DNA from: Xanthomonas sp. 10-10
Lineage (GTDB): Bacteria; Pseudomonadota; Gammaproteobacteria; Xanthomonadales; Xanthomonadaceae
NCBI RefSeq assembly: GCF_040182365.1
Contig: NZ_CP144460.1
Location: 4,890,935 to 4,954,934, forward strand
DNA: 64,000 nucleotides
Direction: 5' to 3'
Shown: positions 1 through 10,443 of the stretch, piece by piece
Layout of the letters: each line of letters starts with the position of its first letter
Numbering within the stretch: the first letter of the stretch is position 1
Made by a program: the position numbers and the translations under genes
Notes under the pieces: generated by a model
What the model was told of the DNA's origin: nothing
Seen by the model: only the letters and a program-made list of their open reading frames with translations
The model's database searches: none

Positions 1-131
1 AGCTCGGCAATGCGCGCTTCCAGCGCCTTTTCCTTGGCCGTCTGCGCAAACGCCACGCCCGGCAGCATGATGGCCACGAACAAGGCTGCGGCCAGCGGTT
101 TGCGCACCAACGGTGCAATACGGTGTGTCAT
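1..131 (-). CDS. N-terminus of an outer-membrane porin-like protein (cut by window edge)
   Basis: Only the first 43 residues are inside the window; the gene runs off position 1. The protein starts with a basic N-terminus, a hydrophobic core and an AxA-type signal-peptidase site (GVAFA, then Q), so export is clear. The mature part begins with a charged helical stretch (KEKALEARIAEL) that looks like the N-terminal coiled coil of DcaP-type trimeric porins. That family assignment rests on this short stretch and on its position beside acs, so it is tentative. It is transcribed divergently from acs, and the 295 bp between them must hold both promoters. Confidence 0.6.
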   Translation of the reverse strand, partial: MTHRIAPLVRKPLAAALFVAIMLPGVAFAQTAKEKALEARIAE

Positions 132-310
132 GGAACCCTCTCCCCAATGAAGGCCTCGCGCTTGATGGCGATGCTGTGCGGAGCGTGAGGCAGTCCGCGG
201 TTTGCAGCCTATTCGCCTTTGGTCGTAGCTGCAACGCAGCATTCCACAAGGTGACCGATGGCCGCACCAGGACCCGCAATGGATGTGCGCCAGCGCACGC
301 CACTGGTTAC

Positions 311-320
311 GACCATGGTC
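311..320. promoter_or_regulatory. Candidate operator upstream of acs
   Basis: A perfect 10-bp palindrome, GACCATGGTC, lies about 107 bp upstream of the acs start, within a weaker symmetric context (TTAC before it, TAAG after it). The 132-426 interval separates two divergent genes, and the regulator gene just downstream of acs encodes a LuxR-type DNA-binding response regulator. Binding by that regulator is inference; a 10-bp palindrome can occur by chance. Confidence 0.3.
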
Positions 321-426
321 TAAGGCGCCGTTGACCGCCGGGACAGAATGGATACGGCACACTGATTGCCTACCGAGGGCAGCCGCAACGCCCTCTCCCG
401 ACAAGTTCATCGCAAGTGAGGGTGCC

Positions 427-2370
<1,944 letters not shown>

Positions 2371-2378
2371 CGCGCGTC

Positions 2379-2630
2379 GGGGAATGGGGAATCGGGAACG
2401 GGGAATCGTTGACGCGGTTCCCTGAGCAGTGGGACGAGTCGGCGGGACTGGGGATTCGTGGAAACGGTCCCCAGGCCATTCCTCCCCATCTCGATGTTGA
2501 TCTTTCCAATCCGTCGCACCAACTTCGCCACCCCGCTGTTGCCGTCTTGTTGTTGCTGTTGCTTGCCTTTCTGCCCTTTGCTGTTGCCTTTGCAATTCCC
2601 GATTCCCCACTCCCGATTCCCGATTCCCGG
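2379..2630. repeat. Inverted GGGAATC-type repeat clusters between acs and the response regulator
   Basis: Positions 2379-2408 hold degenerate GGGAATC/GGGGAAT units on the plus strand, and 2595-2630 hold the same units on the minus strand. Together they form a large, imperfect inverted arrangement around a 185-bp centre. The right cluster ends 7 bp before the next gene's start codon, so it occupies the place where a ribosome-binding site would normally be. Confidence 0.75.
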
Positions 2631-2637
2631 CCCCTCA

Positions 2638-3306
2638 ATGACCACCCTGCTGATCGCCGACGACCATCCCCTGTTCCGTGAGGCCTTGCGCGGGGCGGTG
2701 CAGCGGGTCATGCCGGGCGTAAAATTGTTCGAAGCCGACAACGTGGATGCGTTGTACACGCTGGCCGACGCGCAACCGGACGCGGACCTGCTGTTGATGG
2801 ATCTCAACATGCCGGGTGCGCAGGGCTTCAGTGCGTTGGTGCATATGCGCTCGCTGCATCCGCAGTTGCCGGTGGTGGTGGTGTCCGCACGCGAAGAGCC
2901 CACGGTGATGCGACGTGCGATCGACCATGGCGCGTTCGGCTTCATTCCCAAATCCGCAGACTCGGACACCATCGGTCGCGCCTTGGCCACGGTGCTGGAT
3001 GGCGAGCGCTGGATCCCGGCCGAAGCGCAGAACCTGCCGCCCACCGATAGCGAAGAGCGCGAGGTCGGCCAGCGCCTGCGCGATCTGACCCCGCAACAGT
3101 TCCGGGTACTGCAGATGCTCGGCGCAGGCCGGCTCAACAAGCAGATCGCCTACGACCTGGGCGTGTCCGAGGCCACCATCAAGGCGCACGTCACCGCGAT
3201 CCTGCGCAAGCTCGGCGTCACCAACCGCACCCAGGCGGTGCTGATGGCCGGCAAGCTCGCCATCGATGCCGACGGCATCGTGCTGCCGCCGCCCGAAGAA
3301 GACTGA
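2638..3306 (+). CDS. LuxR/NarL-type response regulator (CrbR-like)
   Basis: Two-domain regulator of 222 residues. An N-terminal receiver (ADDHP acidic pocket at 7-11, phospho-acceptor Asp55 in LLLMDLNMPG, conserved Lys near 104) is followed by a C-terminal LuxR helix-turn-helix (about 148-206, including KQIAYDLGVSEATIKAHV). The start at 2638 gives the usual receiver N-terminus (TTLLIADDH); no convincing Shine-Dalgarno is seen because a GGGAATC repeat abuts the start. Receiver-LuxR regulators next to acs belong to the CrbR/ErdR type, which control acetate use in other gammaproteobacteria together with an SSF-type hybrid kinase. Such a kinase is encoded at 18867-22316. The pairing is inference. 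Confidence 0.9.
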   Translation: MTTLLIADDHPLFREALRGAVQRVMPGVKLFEADNVDALYTLADAQPDADLLLMDLNMPGAQGFSALVHMRSLHPQLPVVVVSAREEPTVMRRAIDHGAFGFIPKSADSDTIGRALATVLDGERWIPAEAQNLPPTDSEEREVGQRLRDLTPQQFRVLQMLGAGRLNKQIAYDLGVSEATIKAHVTAILRKLGVTNRTQAVLMAGKLAIDADGIVLPPPEED

Positions 3307-3395
3307 ACGCGACGCAGCAAATGGCTGCGCGCACCGTCAGCGCAGACCGATCACCGCAGCGAGACGTCACGTGAGCTCATTTCCGCACATGGCAA

Positions 3396-3893
3396 TCAGC
3401 GCAACGGCTGGCCGGTGCAGACCTTCGACGCGCTTTGCGGGGAGGGCGCATGCCACACCTCGTTTCCGTTTTCGTCATCGCCTTCATAGATCGCATAGCG
3501 CCCATCGTCCTGGCGATGCATGGTCGGGCTGAAGGTGAGGAAATCGGTGCGGCCGTCGGGGCCAATGAAATGCATGTCGCCTCCACACACGATATTGGAA
3601 TTGATTTCCGGTCCCAGCGCAGCGCAGGTGATCTGCGAGGTCTCCGCGCGCACCACGCGACGCACGCGCGGCCGGACCAGCCCACGGTCGGCGGCGTCGC
3701 AGAAATAATCGGCAAGCACCGTGCGCATCTCCCGCTGCGACGGCATCCAGGACGGACAGCTGCTGTACGCATCGGCCATGCAGGTTGGAACAACGCCGGC
3801 AGGCGCGTTGCGATCGGGCACAGCGGCGAGGCTGTCTTGCAGTGGCAGCAACAGGCAGGCGGCGACCGCCAGCAGGGGAAGATAGTAAGGCAT
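3396..3893 (-). CDS. Secreted Cys-rich protein of unknown function
   Basis: 165 residues with a clear signal peptide (hydrophobic LPLLAVAACLLLPL, then a DSLAA cleavage region). The mature part contains six cysteines, an even number that fits three disulfide bonds in the periplasm or outside the cell. I recognise no family. The ATG at 3893 was chosen because it gives the signal peptide directly; longer in-frame starts add an arginine/histidine-rich tail with no signal character. It is divergent from the thioredoxin-like/Cys-rich peptide pair at 4262-5060, so three neighbouring genes deal with disulfide chemistry or Cys-rich exported products. Function unknown. Confidence 0.65.
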   Translation of the reverse strand: MPYYLPLLAVAACLLLPLQDSLAAVPDRNAPAGVVPTCMADAYSSCPSWMPSQREMRTVLADYFCDAADRGLVRPRVRRVVRAETSQITCAALGPEINSNIVCGGDMHFIGPDGRTDFLTFSPTMHRQDDGRYAIYEGDDENGNEVWHAPSPQSASKVCTGQPLR

Positions 3894-4261
3894 CGAAAGG
3901 TGCGGCCTGGCGTGTGCGGGGCACGACTGTACGCCATGGGCAATCGACACCGTGCATGTCCACGCTGCGGCATGGCATGCGTGTGGCATGTCGTGGGCCT
4001 GCCGCGCATGGTCCAGTAGCGATCACGTCGGTGATGGATGCGTCGCGCACCGGCGCGGCGCGGTGGCATCGCTCCGCATGCCACCGCGCAGTTGCGCAAT
4101 CGCACCGTGCCGGCGGCCGCGGCACTGGCAAGCCCAAGCGCAGGGGCGTGACCGCCTCCACAGCCGCGTACCGCGCGACATCGCAGTTGTCGATATCACC
4201 ATTGACCATCAGCTGATGCCCGGGCAAGTCTCGGACTCCCAGGACGCTTTGCGGAGATGGC
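3894..4261. other. Intergenic region between divergent genes
   Basis: 368 bp between two divergent genes. It should contain the promoters of both. I see no convincing operator, hairpin or small gene, and the open frames crossing it lack codon character and start signals. Confidence 0.4.
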
Positions 4262-4852
4262 ATGGCACGACGTGTTCCCTGGCTCTGGATCGGCTTGCTG
4301 CTGGCGTGTGCACTGATTGCAGCACTGGCATGGCAGAACAAACAGCTGCGTGCGCAACAGCAGTTCCTGCAGACCCGCGTCAGCACGCCGTATGACGGCA
4401 TGTACGTGCCTCGCATCGACGTGACCGATGCAGATGGGAAGCGCCACATGCTGGGCGCACCGCAGGGGCGGGCACAGGTGCTGTTCTTTTTCACCACTAC
4501 CTGTCCGTATTGCCAGCGCTCGGCGCCCACCGTGCTGCGTGCAGCGCGGCAGTTACAGGCCAATTTGCCGGGCCGGCCGCAGTTGCTCGGCGTGTGCCAG
4601 TGCGATGCCGCGCAGGCAGCGCGCTACGCGCATGTGCATGGCTTCGATTTTCCGGTGGTCACGCTGACCGACCGCCGCGCGCTGATGCTGTTTCGGGCGC
4701 GCAATGTGCCATTGGTGATGGCCGTCGATGGGGAGGGGCGCGTGCGCCATTCCCATGTCGGCCTGTTCGATACCACGGAGCGGGTGCAGGACCTGGTCGC
4801 CGCGTTGCGCCGCACGGATGCGCCAGCGGCATTGGCAACGGTGAAGGAGTGA
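4262..4852 (+). CDS. Membrane-anchored thioredoxin-like (TlpA/redoxin) protein
   Basis: 196 residues: a single N-terminal membrane anchor (about residues 6-22), then a thioredoxin fold with the redox motif CPYC (FFFTTTCPYCQRSAP) and the typical later Pro segment (ARNVPLVMAVDGEG). The active site should face the periplasm, where such proteins reduce, oxidise or isomerise disulfides of a dedicated partner. A good ribosome site (GGAGATGGC) precedes the ATG. The next gene, 4 bp downstream, encodes a small exported peptide with six cysteines, so that peptide is the obvious candidate substrate. Two further cysteines (CQC) follow in the fold. The TlpA-like class is well supported; the exact substrate is inference. 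Confidence 0.85.
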   Translation: MARRVPWLWIGLLLACALIAALAWQNKQLRAQQQFLQTRVSTPYDGMYVPRIDVTDADGKRHMLGAPQGRAQVLFFFTTTCPYCQRSAPTVLRAARQLQANLPGRPQLLGVCQCDAAQAARYAHVHGFDFPVVTLTDRRALMLFRARNVPLVMAVDGEGRVRHSHVGLFDTTERVQDLVAALRRTDAPAALATVKE

Positions 4853-4856
4853 GTGC

Positions 4857-5060
4857 ATGAACAAGCGTTGGTTATCTGTACGCAATGCGTTGGTGGCAGC
4901 GGCGTTCCTGGCCAGTACCGGCTTCGGCGCATTTCAGGTCATGGCAGGCAGCAACACCCAGCCGACGACCGAGGCCTGCAGCGCATGGCAATGCGCGGCC
5001 GAGTGTCCGGAATTCGGCGGTCAATTGGGGCAAGGCAACGTGTGCTATTGCTGCGGCTAA
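4857..5060 (+). CDS. Small secreted six-cysteine peptide
   Basis: 67 residues: basic N-terminus, hydrophobic segment (NALVAAAFLASTGFGAFQVMA) that works as a signal peptide or anchor, then a roughly 36-residue tail with six cysteines (ACSAWQCAAEC and NVCYCCG). It starts 4 bp after the thioredoxin-like gene, preceded by AGGAGTG, and the pair ends at a strong terminator hairpin, so the two form a tight operon. The layout (leader, short Cys-rich tail, adjacent disulfide enzyme) resembles small exported peptides matured by a partner enzyme, superficially like Bacteroidetes NVEALA-type peptides. I do not recognise a described family and cannot assign a function. Confidence 0.75.
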   Translation: MNKRWLSVRNALVAAAFLASTGFGAFQVMAGSNTQPTTEACSAWQCAAECPEFGGQLGQGNVCYCCG

Positions 5061-5068
5061 GCCGTCAG

Positions 5069-5093
5069 GCGGGGCCGCGTGGCCCCGCTTCTT
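5069..5093 (+). terminator. Rho-independent terminator of the thioredoxin/peptide operon
   Basis: Perfect 8-bp GC stem GCGGGGCC / GGCCCCGC (5069-5076 and 5081-5088) with a 4-nt loop, then TTCTT. It begins 9 bp after the peptide stop codon. Confidence 0.8.
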
Positions 5094-5329
5094 GCAGGTG
5101 CGCAATGCAAGGCGCAATGCGTGCAAGGCAGCAACCGCCTGGTTGGTATCGTGCTGGACGGCGCGCGCGACATGCGCTGTTTTTAGCGCGTTTTCGCAAT
5201 GTATGGCTCTTCGCAGGCGCTGATTGCCGACACCGCAGCGCGGCCTTGGCAATCGCGCCGTCCTTCGCTCATGCCCTCCGTATCATGGCGCATGCGTCGG
5301 CCACGTACCCGACGCGACCAGCAGCCGCA

Positions 5330-6952
5330 TCAGCCCAGCGCGCGGTACCGGAAATCGCGCAGCACCACCTCGCCTTGCTGCGCGGCATACACGCCCAGCT
5401 GCAGGCTCAAGAAACCGCCGAACACGTTGTGATGGAATCCGGACACTTCCATGCGCGTGGGGTGGCGTATCCATTGCCGGCCGTCGTCGAACGAATATTC
5501 AAAGCTCACGACGTGGCGATCGTTGGTCAGCCGCACGCGGATGCGGCGGTGCGTATTGGGCGCACGTGCCCACGCCAGTTCTTCGGAATACTCGTAGGTC
5601 TTCATGGTGTCGGCGGTGAAGCCGATGCCGACGAAGGCCTTGTGGTTGTAGAACAGCACGATGCCGCCTTCGGCATCGCCGACCAACTCCAGCGTGACCT
5701 CGGCCGCGTAGGCGCGATCGGGCACGCCGCAGGTCAGCGGCGCGCTGTCGATGGGCGATGTGCCCGCGCAGGTCAGCGTCAACGCCTTGTTGGCCCGCCG
5801 CACGCGCGCCTGCTCGCCCGGCTTGGGCGCGTGCAGGCTCCACTGGGTGCCGAATCGGTCGGTGGAAAAATCATCGGACAACGCGACGCCGGTGGCGATG
5901 GACGTACCGCCGGCGGCAGCGCGTGCCGGCGTGCGCAACGGCGTGGACAGGTCGCCGCCGGTGGCGCGAAACCAGCCGTCGGCGGTCCACTCGATCGGCT
6001 CCAGCAGGGTCTGACGCCCCAGGGTACGGAAGCCGTTTTCGTAGCCGTGATAGACCAGCCACCAATCGCCACGTGGGCCTTGCACCAGCGTGGCATGGCC
6101 GCGCGACCACCACGGCTCCTGCTCGGACAGCGTGCGCACCAGCGGATTGCGCGGACAGTGTTCCCACGGCCCGTGCACCGAGCGCGAGCGCGCAGCGATG
6201 ACCATGTGCCCGGTCACCGGGCCGGCGGTGCCGCCGACGGCGGTCACCAGATACAGCCAACCGTCGTGCCAGGTGAGCTTGGGGCCTTCGGGCGCGAAGT
6301 TCTCCACCACCCAGTCGTCGGGATAACGCCACGGCGCGTAGGCCGGTTCGATTTGCCCATCGGTGGCCAGGCCATCGTCGCGCAGGCGGATCTTGCGGAT
6401 GCCGTTGACAAACAGATAGCGCTTGCCGTCCTCGCCCACCACGTGGCCGGGATCGATGCAGCCGGCGATGTTCAGATCGATCGGCGCGCTCCATGGCCCG
6501 CGGATGTCATCGGCCCAGATCACGAAGATCGACCAACCCTTGTCGTCGGGATTGGCCGGGATATAGATGAAGTAACGGCCGTCATGCTTGCACAGATCCA
6601 GCGCCCAGATCGTGCCCAGTTCCTGGCGCAGTGCAGGGCCGATCGGCGTCCAGTTGATCAGGTCGGTGGAGTGCCACAGCACGATGCCCGGGTAGGAAAA
6701 GAACGACGAAAACGTCATGTAGTAGTCGTCGCCATCCTTGAGGATGGTGGGGTCCGGGTGATCGCCGGCCACGATGGGATTGAGGTAGGTGCCGTTGCCC
6801 AGGTCTGCCTTGCGCTGGCCTTCGATGCCGCGCGCCCACTGCGGCGGATGCGCGCAGCCCATGGCTGGCGCCTGCGCGGCAGCCGGCAGCGGCGCGACCA
6901 ATGCGCCTGCGGCCAGCACCTTGAACAACTCCCGCCGTGTCGTGTCTGGCAT
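5330..6952 (-). CDS. Secreted family-43 glycoside hydrolase
   Basis: 540 residues; removes arabinose, xylose or related residues from plant cell-wall glycans. The N-terminus carries a twin-arginine-like signal (TRRELFKVL, hydrophobic core, AAA-type cleavage), so the folded enzyme is probably exported by Tat; tatABC is in this window. The five-bladed propeller motifs are present: general base Asp67 in DHPDPTI, pKa-modulating Asp167 in GCIDPGH, and general acid Glu222 in FAPEGPKL. Residues from about 350 on form a separate beta-sandwich-like accessory domain. It is divergent from the L-fucose genes, and possibly releases sugars that the locus consumes, but its substrate cannot be read from sequence alone. 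Confidence 0.88.
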   Translation of the reverse strand: MPDTTRRELFKVLAAGALVAPLPAAAQAPAMGCAHPPQWARGIEGQRKADLGNGTYLNPIVAGDHPDPTILKDGDDYYMTFSSFFSYPGIVLWHSTDLINWTPIGPALRQELGTIWALDLCKHDGRYFIYIPANPDDKGWSIFVIWADDIRGPWSAPIDLNIAGCIDPGHVVGEDGKRYLFVNGIRKIRLRDDGLATDGQIEPAYAPWRYPDDWVVENFAPEGPKLTWHDGWLYLVTAVGGTAGPVTGHMVIAARSRSVHGPWEHCPRNPLVRTLSEQEPWWSRGHATLVQGPRGDWWLVYHGYENGFRTLGRQTLLEPIEWTADGWFRATGGDLSTPLRTPARAAAGGTSIATGVALSDDFSTDRFGTQWSLHAPKPGEQARVRRANKALTLTCAGTSPIDSAPLTCGVPDRAYAAEVTLELVGDAEGGIVLFYNHKAFVGIGFTADTMKTYEYSEELAWARAPNTHRRIRVRLTNDRHVVSFEYSFDDGRQWIRHPTRMEVSGFHHNVFGGFLSLQLGVYAAQQGEVVLRDFRYRALG

Positions 6953-7571
6953 GCATCAGCTTCGTCGGATCAGGGCTGCCATCTAGCCTGACGCGCCGCT
7001 ACGAGGCAACCGCGCAAGCAGCGTTATAGGAACTGGTGATGCGGCATTCGGATTTCGAAATAGCAACACGTTCTTGGCGTTGCAGCGGGAGGACCAGCAT
7101 CGCTGCGGTGCGTGTCTTCGCTGCGCAAGCGGGCCCGCCCGCGATCAGGGTCGCGCGGGTTGGCGTGGGCAGCGGCACTGCAGCGCCTGCGAATGCGCGC
7201 GCCCGGATGGGTGCTCCCTGGTCCACGACCCTGCCGGTCTGCATCCTGGATGACGCGCTGTTGCCAGCGCATCGTCGGTACCGGGAATGCAACACGCGAT
7301 ATCCGGCCGACCAGCTGGGTCCGATCTTGCGATCAGCCAACCACCACACCGCGGCAGGCCAGGCCTGCAAGAACTGCCACACCGGTCGCCCAATCCCGCC
7401 CTCGATCCAGCCTCACTCCGCCATGCTGCACTGCAGCGTGATCTGTTCATTGATGATTGCGATATTCATATGCGAACAGCCGGGCACCTGCCGGCTGGTG
7501 GACGTCGCAATGCAAAGCTGCTGCCTTTCAGATTCAGCCCCCGCCTGCGCCAGCCCCGCCGGGCGTCGCGC
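6953..7571. other. Long intergenic region between GH43 and the L-fucose operon
   Basis: 619 bp that must hold the promoters of two divergent units. Open frames cross it but have no recognisable protein motifs or good starts. An AT-richer stretch near 7445-7475 is the likeliest promoter area of the fucose operon. The palindrome seen upstream of the permease (15894-15924) is not repeated here in recognisable form. Confidence 0.4.
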
Positions 7572-8582
7572 GTGAGCGCGCCGGCACTGCAACGCCTGGG
7601 CCGCACCGAGGTGCAGCTGTCGGCGCTGGGATTTGGCGCTGCGCCGATCGGGAATCTGTACAGGGAGGTCGCCGAGGCAGACGCGCTGGCTGCGGTGGCA
7701 GGCGCGTTCGAGGCCGGCATCCGCCACTTCGACACCGCGCCCTACTACGGTTACGGGCTCAGCGAAGCGCGCCTGGGCCGTGGCCTGGCCGGCGTGCCGC
7801 GCGCTGCCTACACGCTGTCGACCAAGGTCGGCCGTTGCGTCTACGACGACGCGCAGGCGGTGGCGGGGCGCGACGGTTTTGCGGTGGCCGGCCGCCGCGC
7901 CGAATTCGACTACAGCGCCGACGGCGTGCGGCGTGCGTTCGCGTCCAGCCTGGAGCGCCTGGGCACCGACTACATCGACGTGCTGCTGCTGCACGACATC
8001 GGTGCCCTGACCCACGGCGACAACCACGCCCATGTGCTGCAGCAGGCCTTGGAGGAGGCCTTGCCGGCCATGGCGGAGTTGAAGGCATCCGGTGCGTGCG
8101 GGGCGATCGGGCTGGGCGTCAACGAGCAGGACGTGGCATTGGAGGTGTTGCCGCGCTTCCCGATCGACTGCGTGATGCTGGCAGGGCGCTACACGCTGCT
8201 GGAACAGCATGGCGCGCGTGCGCTGCTCGACCAGGCGCAGCAACACGGCGTGTCGATCCTGTCGGCCGGCCCCTACAGTTCCGGACTGCTCAGCGATGCG
8301 CGCGGCCCCGGCGCCACCTATAACTACGCCCCTGTGGACACCACCACCTTGCAGCATGCGCAGCGTCTGTATGCGGCCTGCGCGGCGTTCGACGTGGACA
8401 TCGGCGCGGCCGCATTGCAGTTTCCGCTGGCGCATCCGGCGGTGACCACCGTGGTGGCCGGCATGCGCACCGTCGCCGAGGTGCAATCGGCCGCCACGCG
8501 GTTGCAGGCATCGATCCCGCCTGCGCTATGGCAGCGCCTGCGCAACGGCGGCCTGCTCGATGCGGACCTGCCCACGCCATGA
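7572..8582 (+). CDS. Aldo/keto reductase, probable L-fucose dehydrogenase
   Basis: Predicted to oxidise L-fucose to L-fucono-lactone with NAD(P)+, the first step of the non-phosphorylative pathway. 336 residues. The aldo/keto reductase tetrad is visible: Asp54 and Tyr59 (FDTAPYYGYG), Lys85 (STKVGR) and His141 (LLLHDIG). The GTG at 7572 is chosen because homology begins right after it (LQRLGRTEVQLSALGFG); an upstream extension to 7287 adds a low-quality Arg/Pro-rich tail. Its stop overlaps the next start (ATGA), and the following genes supply the lactonase and later steps, which sets its substrate more firmly than the family alone would. Confidence 0.88.
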   Translation: MSAPALQRLGRTEVQLSALGFGAAPIGNLYREVAEADALAAVAGAFEAGIRHFDTAPYYGYGLSEARLGRGLAGVPRAAYTLSTKVGRCVYDDAQAVAGRDGFAVAGRRAEFDYSADGVRRAFASSLERLGTDYIDVLLLHDIGALTHGDNHAHVLQQALEEALPAMAELKASGACGAIGLGVNEQDVALEVLPRFPIDCVMLAGRYTLLEQHGARALLDQAQQHGVSILSAGPYSSGLLSDARGPGATYNYAPVDTTTLQHAQRLYAACAAFDVDIGAAALQFPLAHPAVTTVVAGMRTVAEVQSAATRLQASIPPALWQRLRNGGLLDADLPTP

Positions 8583-9451
8583 GCCGCGTCGATGCACACC
8601 TGCATTTCTGGCACCTGGCCCGTGGCGATTACGACTGGCTGACGCCGGAGCTTGCGCCGCTGTATCGCAACTTCGCGCCGCACGATGTGGACGACGCACT
8701 GGATGCAGCCGGTATCGACAGCGTGGTGGTGGTGCAGGCCGCCGCAACCGAAGCCGAAACCTGTTATCTGTTCGAGCTGGCGCACGACGCGCCGCGCATT
8801 GCCGGCGTGGTCGGCTGGGTGGACTTTGCCGCACCCGATGCCGCTGCGCGTATCGGCGCCCTGGTCCGCGCAGGCGGCGGTGCGCTCAAGGGGCTGCGCC
8901 CGATGGTGCAGGACATCGCCGATGCGCAGTGGTTGGCAGGCCCCGCCTTGGACGCCGCCTTCGACGCGATGCTGGCACATGATCTTGCCTTCGATGCGCT
9001 GATCCGCGCCGTGCATGTACCGGCACTGCAGGCGCGTTTGAAGCGCCATCCGCAGTTGCGCGTGGTCGTCGACCACGGCGGCAAGCCGCAGATTGCGGCA
9101 GGCGAATTCGTTGCCTGGGCCGCGGGCATGGCCGCGTTGGCGCAGCACCCCAACGTACACTGCAAACTGTCCGGGCTGCTCACCGAGGCCGCGCGCGGCG
9201 CCGGCATCGATGCACTGGAGCCGTATGTCGCGCACCTGTTTGCGCGCTTCGGTGCGCAGCGCCTGCTCTGGGGCAGCGACTGGCCGGTGCTGACCCTGCG
9301 TGCCGATTACGCGCAGTGGTTTGATCTCGCACAGCAGCTGGTCACTCGTCATGCCGCCGAACACGCCGCTGCGGTGTTCGGCGACAACGCACGCATGTTC
9401 TATCGTCTGCCACGGCCGGCGGCCCCCACCCACGGAACCCTATCGGTATGA
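8579..9451 (+). CDS. Amidohydrolase-superfamily lactonase (L-fuconolactonase)
   Basis: 290 residues of the COG3618 group of metal-dependent lactonases; predicted to open L-fucono-1,4-lactone to L-fuconate. The N-terminal HxH metal motif (DAHLHFW, His7/His9), an internal metal-site His (VVVDHGGKP) and the C-terminal Asp (LLWGSDWPV) are present. The ATG overlaps the stop of the dehydrogenase gene by 4 nt, and its own stop overlaps the next start by 4 nt, so three enzymes are translationally coupled. The specificity comes from this context. Confidence 0.88.
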   Translation: MSRVDAHLHFWHLARGDYDWLTPELAPLYRNFAPHDVDDALDAAGIDSVVVVQAAATEAETCYLFELAHDAPRIAGVVGWVDFAAPDAAARIGALVRAGGGALKGLRPMVQDIADAQWLAGPALDAAFDAMLAHDLAFDALIRAVHVPALQARLKRHPQLRVVVDHGGKPQIAAGEFVAWAAGMAALAQHPNVHCKLSGLLTEAARGAGIDALEPYVAHLFARFGAQRLLWGSDWPVLTLRADYAQWFDLAQQLVTRHAAEHAAAVFGDNARMFYRLPRPAAPTHGTLSV

Positions 9452-10218
9452 CAGTCTCCATTCCCACCCCGCCCAATACCCGCCTGCAGGGCAAGCGTTG
9501 CCTGATCACCGCCGCAGGCGCCGGCATCGGCCGCGAAAGCGCGCTGGCCTGCGCACGCGCCGGCGCGCAGGTGATCGCCACCGACATCGATGCCGCTGCC
9601 CTGCAGGCGCTGGCATCCGAATCGCAGGCGATCACCACCCAATTGCTCGACGTTACCGATGCCGCCGCCATTACCGCACTGGTCGCCGAACACGGCCCGT
9701 TCGATGTGCTGTTCAACTGCGCCGGCTACGTGCATCAGGGCAGCATTCTCGACTGCGACGAGCCGGCCTGGCGCCGCTCGTTCGCGATCAACGTCGATGC
9801 GATGTACTACACCTGCAAGGCGGTGCTGCCGGGCATGCTCGAACGTGGTGCCGGCAGCATCATCAACATGTCCTCGGTGGCCTCCAGCATCAAGGGTGTG
9901 CCGAACCGCTTCGTCTATGGCGTGACCAAGGCGGCGGTGATCGGCCTGAGCAAGGCCATCGCCGCCGATTACGTGGCCCAGGGCGTGCGTTGCAACGCGA
10001 TCTGCCCGGGCACCATCAAGACGCCGTCGCTGGGCCAGCGCGTGCAGGCCCTGGGCGGCGACGAACAGGCGGTGTGGAAGAGCTTCACCGACCGCCAGCC
10101 GATGGGCCGCCTGGGCGATCCGCGCGAGATCGCGCAGCTGGTGGTGTACCTGGCCTCGGACGAATCCTCCTTCACCACCGGCCAGACCCACATCATCGAC
10201 GGGGGCTGGTCCAACTGA
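9448..10218 (+). CDS. SDR dehydrogenase, probable 2-keto-3-deoxy-L-fuconate dehydrogenase
   Basis: 256-residue short-chain dehydrogenase. The cofactor motif TAAGAGIGRE (21-30), the NCAG motif (90-93), the serine region MSSVASS (141-147) and the YxxxK pair Tyr157/Lys161 (FVYGVTK) are all present. In the X. campestris L-fucose pathway an enzyme of this family oxidises 2-keto-3-deoxy-L-fuconate to the 2,4-diketo acid, which the next gene's product cleaves. The start overlaps the previous stop (ATGA). No anomalies. Confidence 0.9.
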   Translation: MTVSIPTPPNTRLQGKRCLITAAGAGIGRESALACARAGAQVIATDIDAAALQALASESQAITTQLLDVTDAAAITALVAEHGPFDVLFNCAGYVHQGSILDCDEPAWRRSFAINVDAMYYTCKAVLPGMLERGAGSIINMSSVASSIKGVPNRFVYGVTKAAVIGLSKAIAADYVAQGVRCNAICPGTIKTPSLGQRVQALGGDEQAVWKSFTDRQPMGRLGDPREIAQLVVYLASDESSFTTGQTHIIDGGWSN

Positions 10219-10443
10219 ACGCGGCCGACGACACCGCCGTGCAACGGCCAGACCCATGGTCGCTGGCGATGGTTTCGCAGCCGTGCTGAAGACTGCTGAC
10301 AAGACGCCGCATCGCATGCCTGAGGCGGCCTGCCAGCACGCATCACCGACATTCCTGTTCCGAGCGCGTCGTCCAGCCCCTGCCGATACACCGTGCAACA
10401 GGTGGCTGCTCGCTCCGATTCCTCCCCTGCAAAGGAAGACTGC

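Noticed and set aside
283-426. N-terminal extension of acs
   Set aside because: Family similarity begins at 427; the upstream residues are unrelated.
4853-6991. 712-residue open frame on the plus strand across GH43
   Set aside because: It is antisense to a well-supported GH43 gene and has no domain or ribosome site.
7036-7575. 179-residue open frame before the fucose dehydrogenase gene
   Set aside because: No motif or ribosome site, and it overlaps the expected promoter region.
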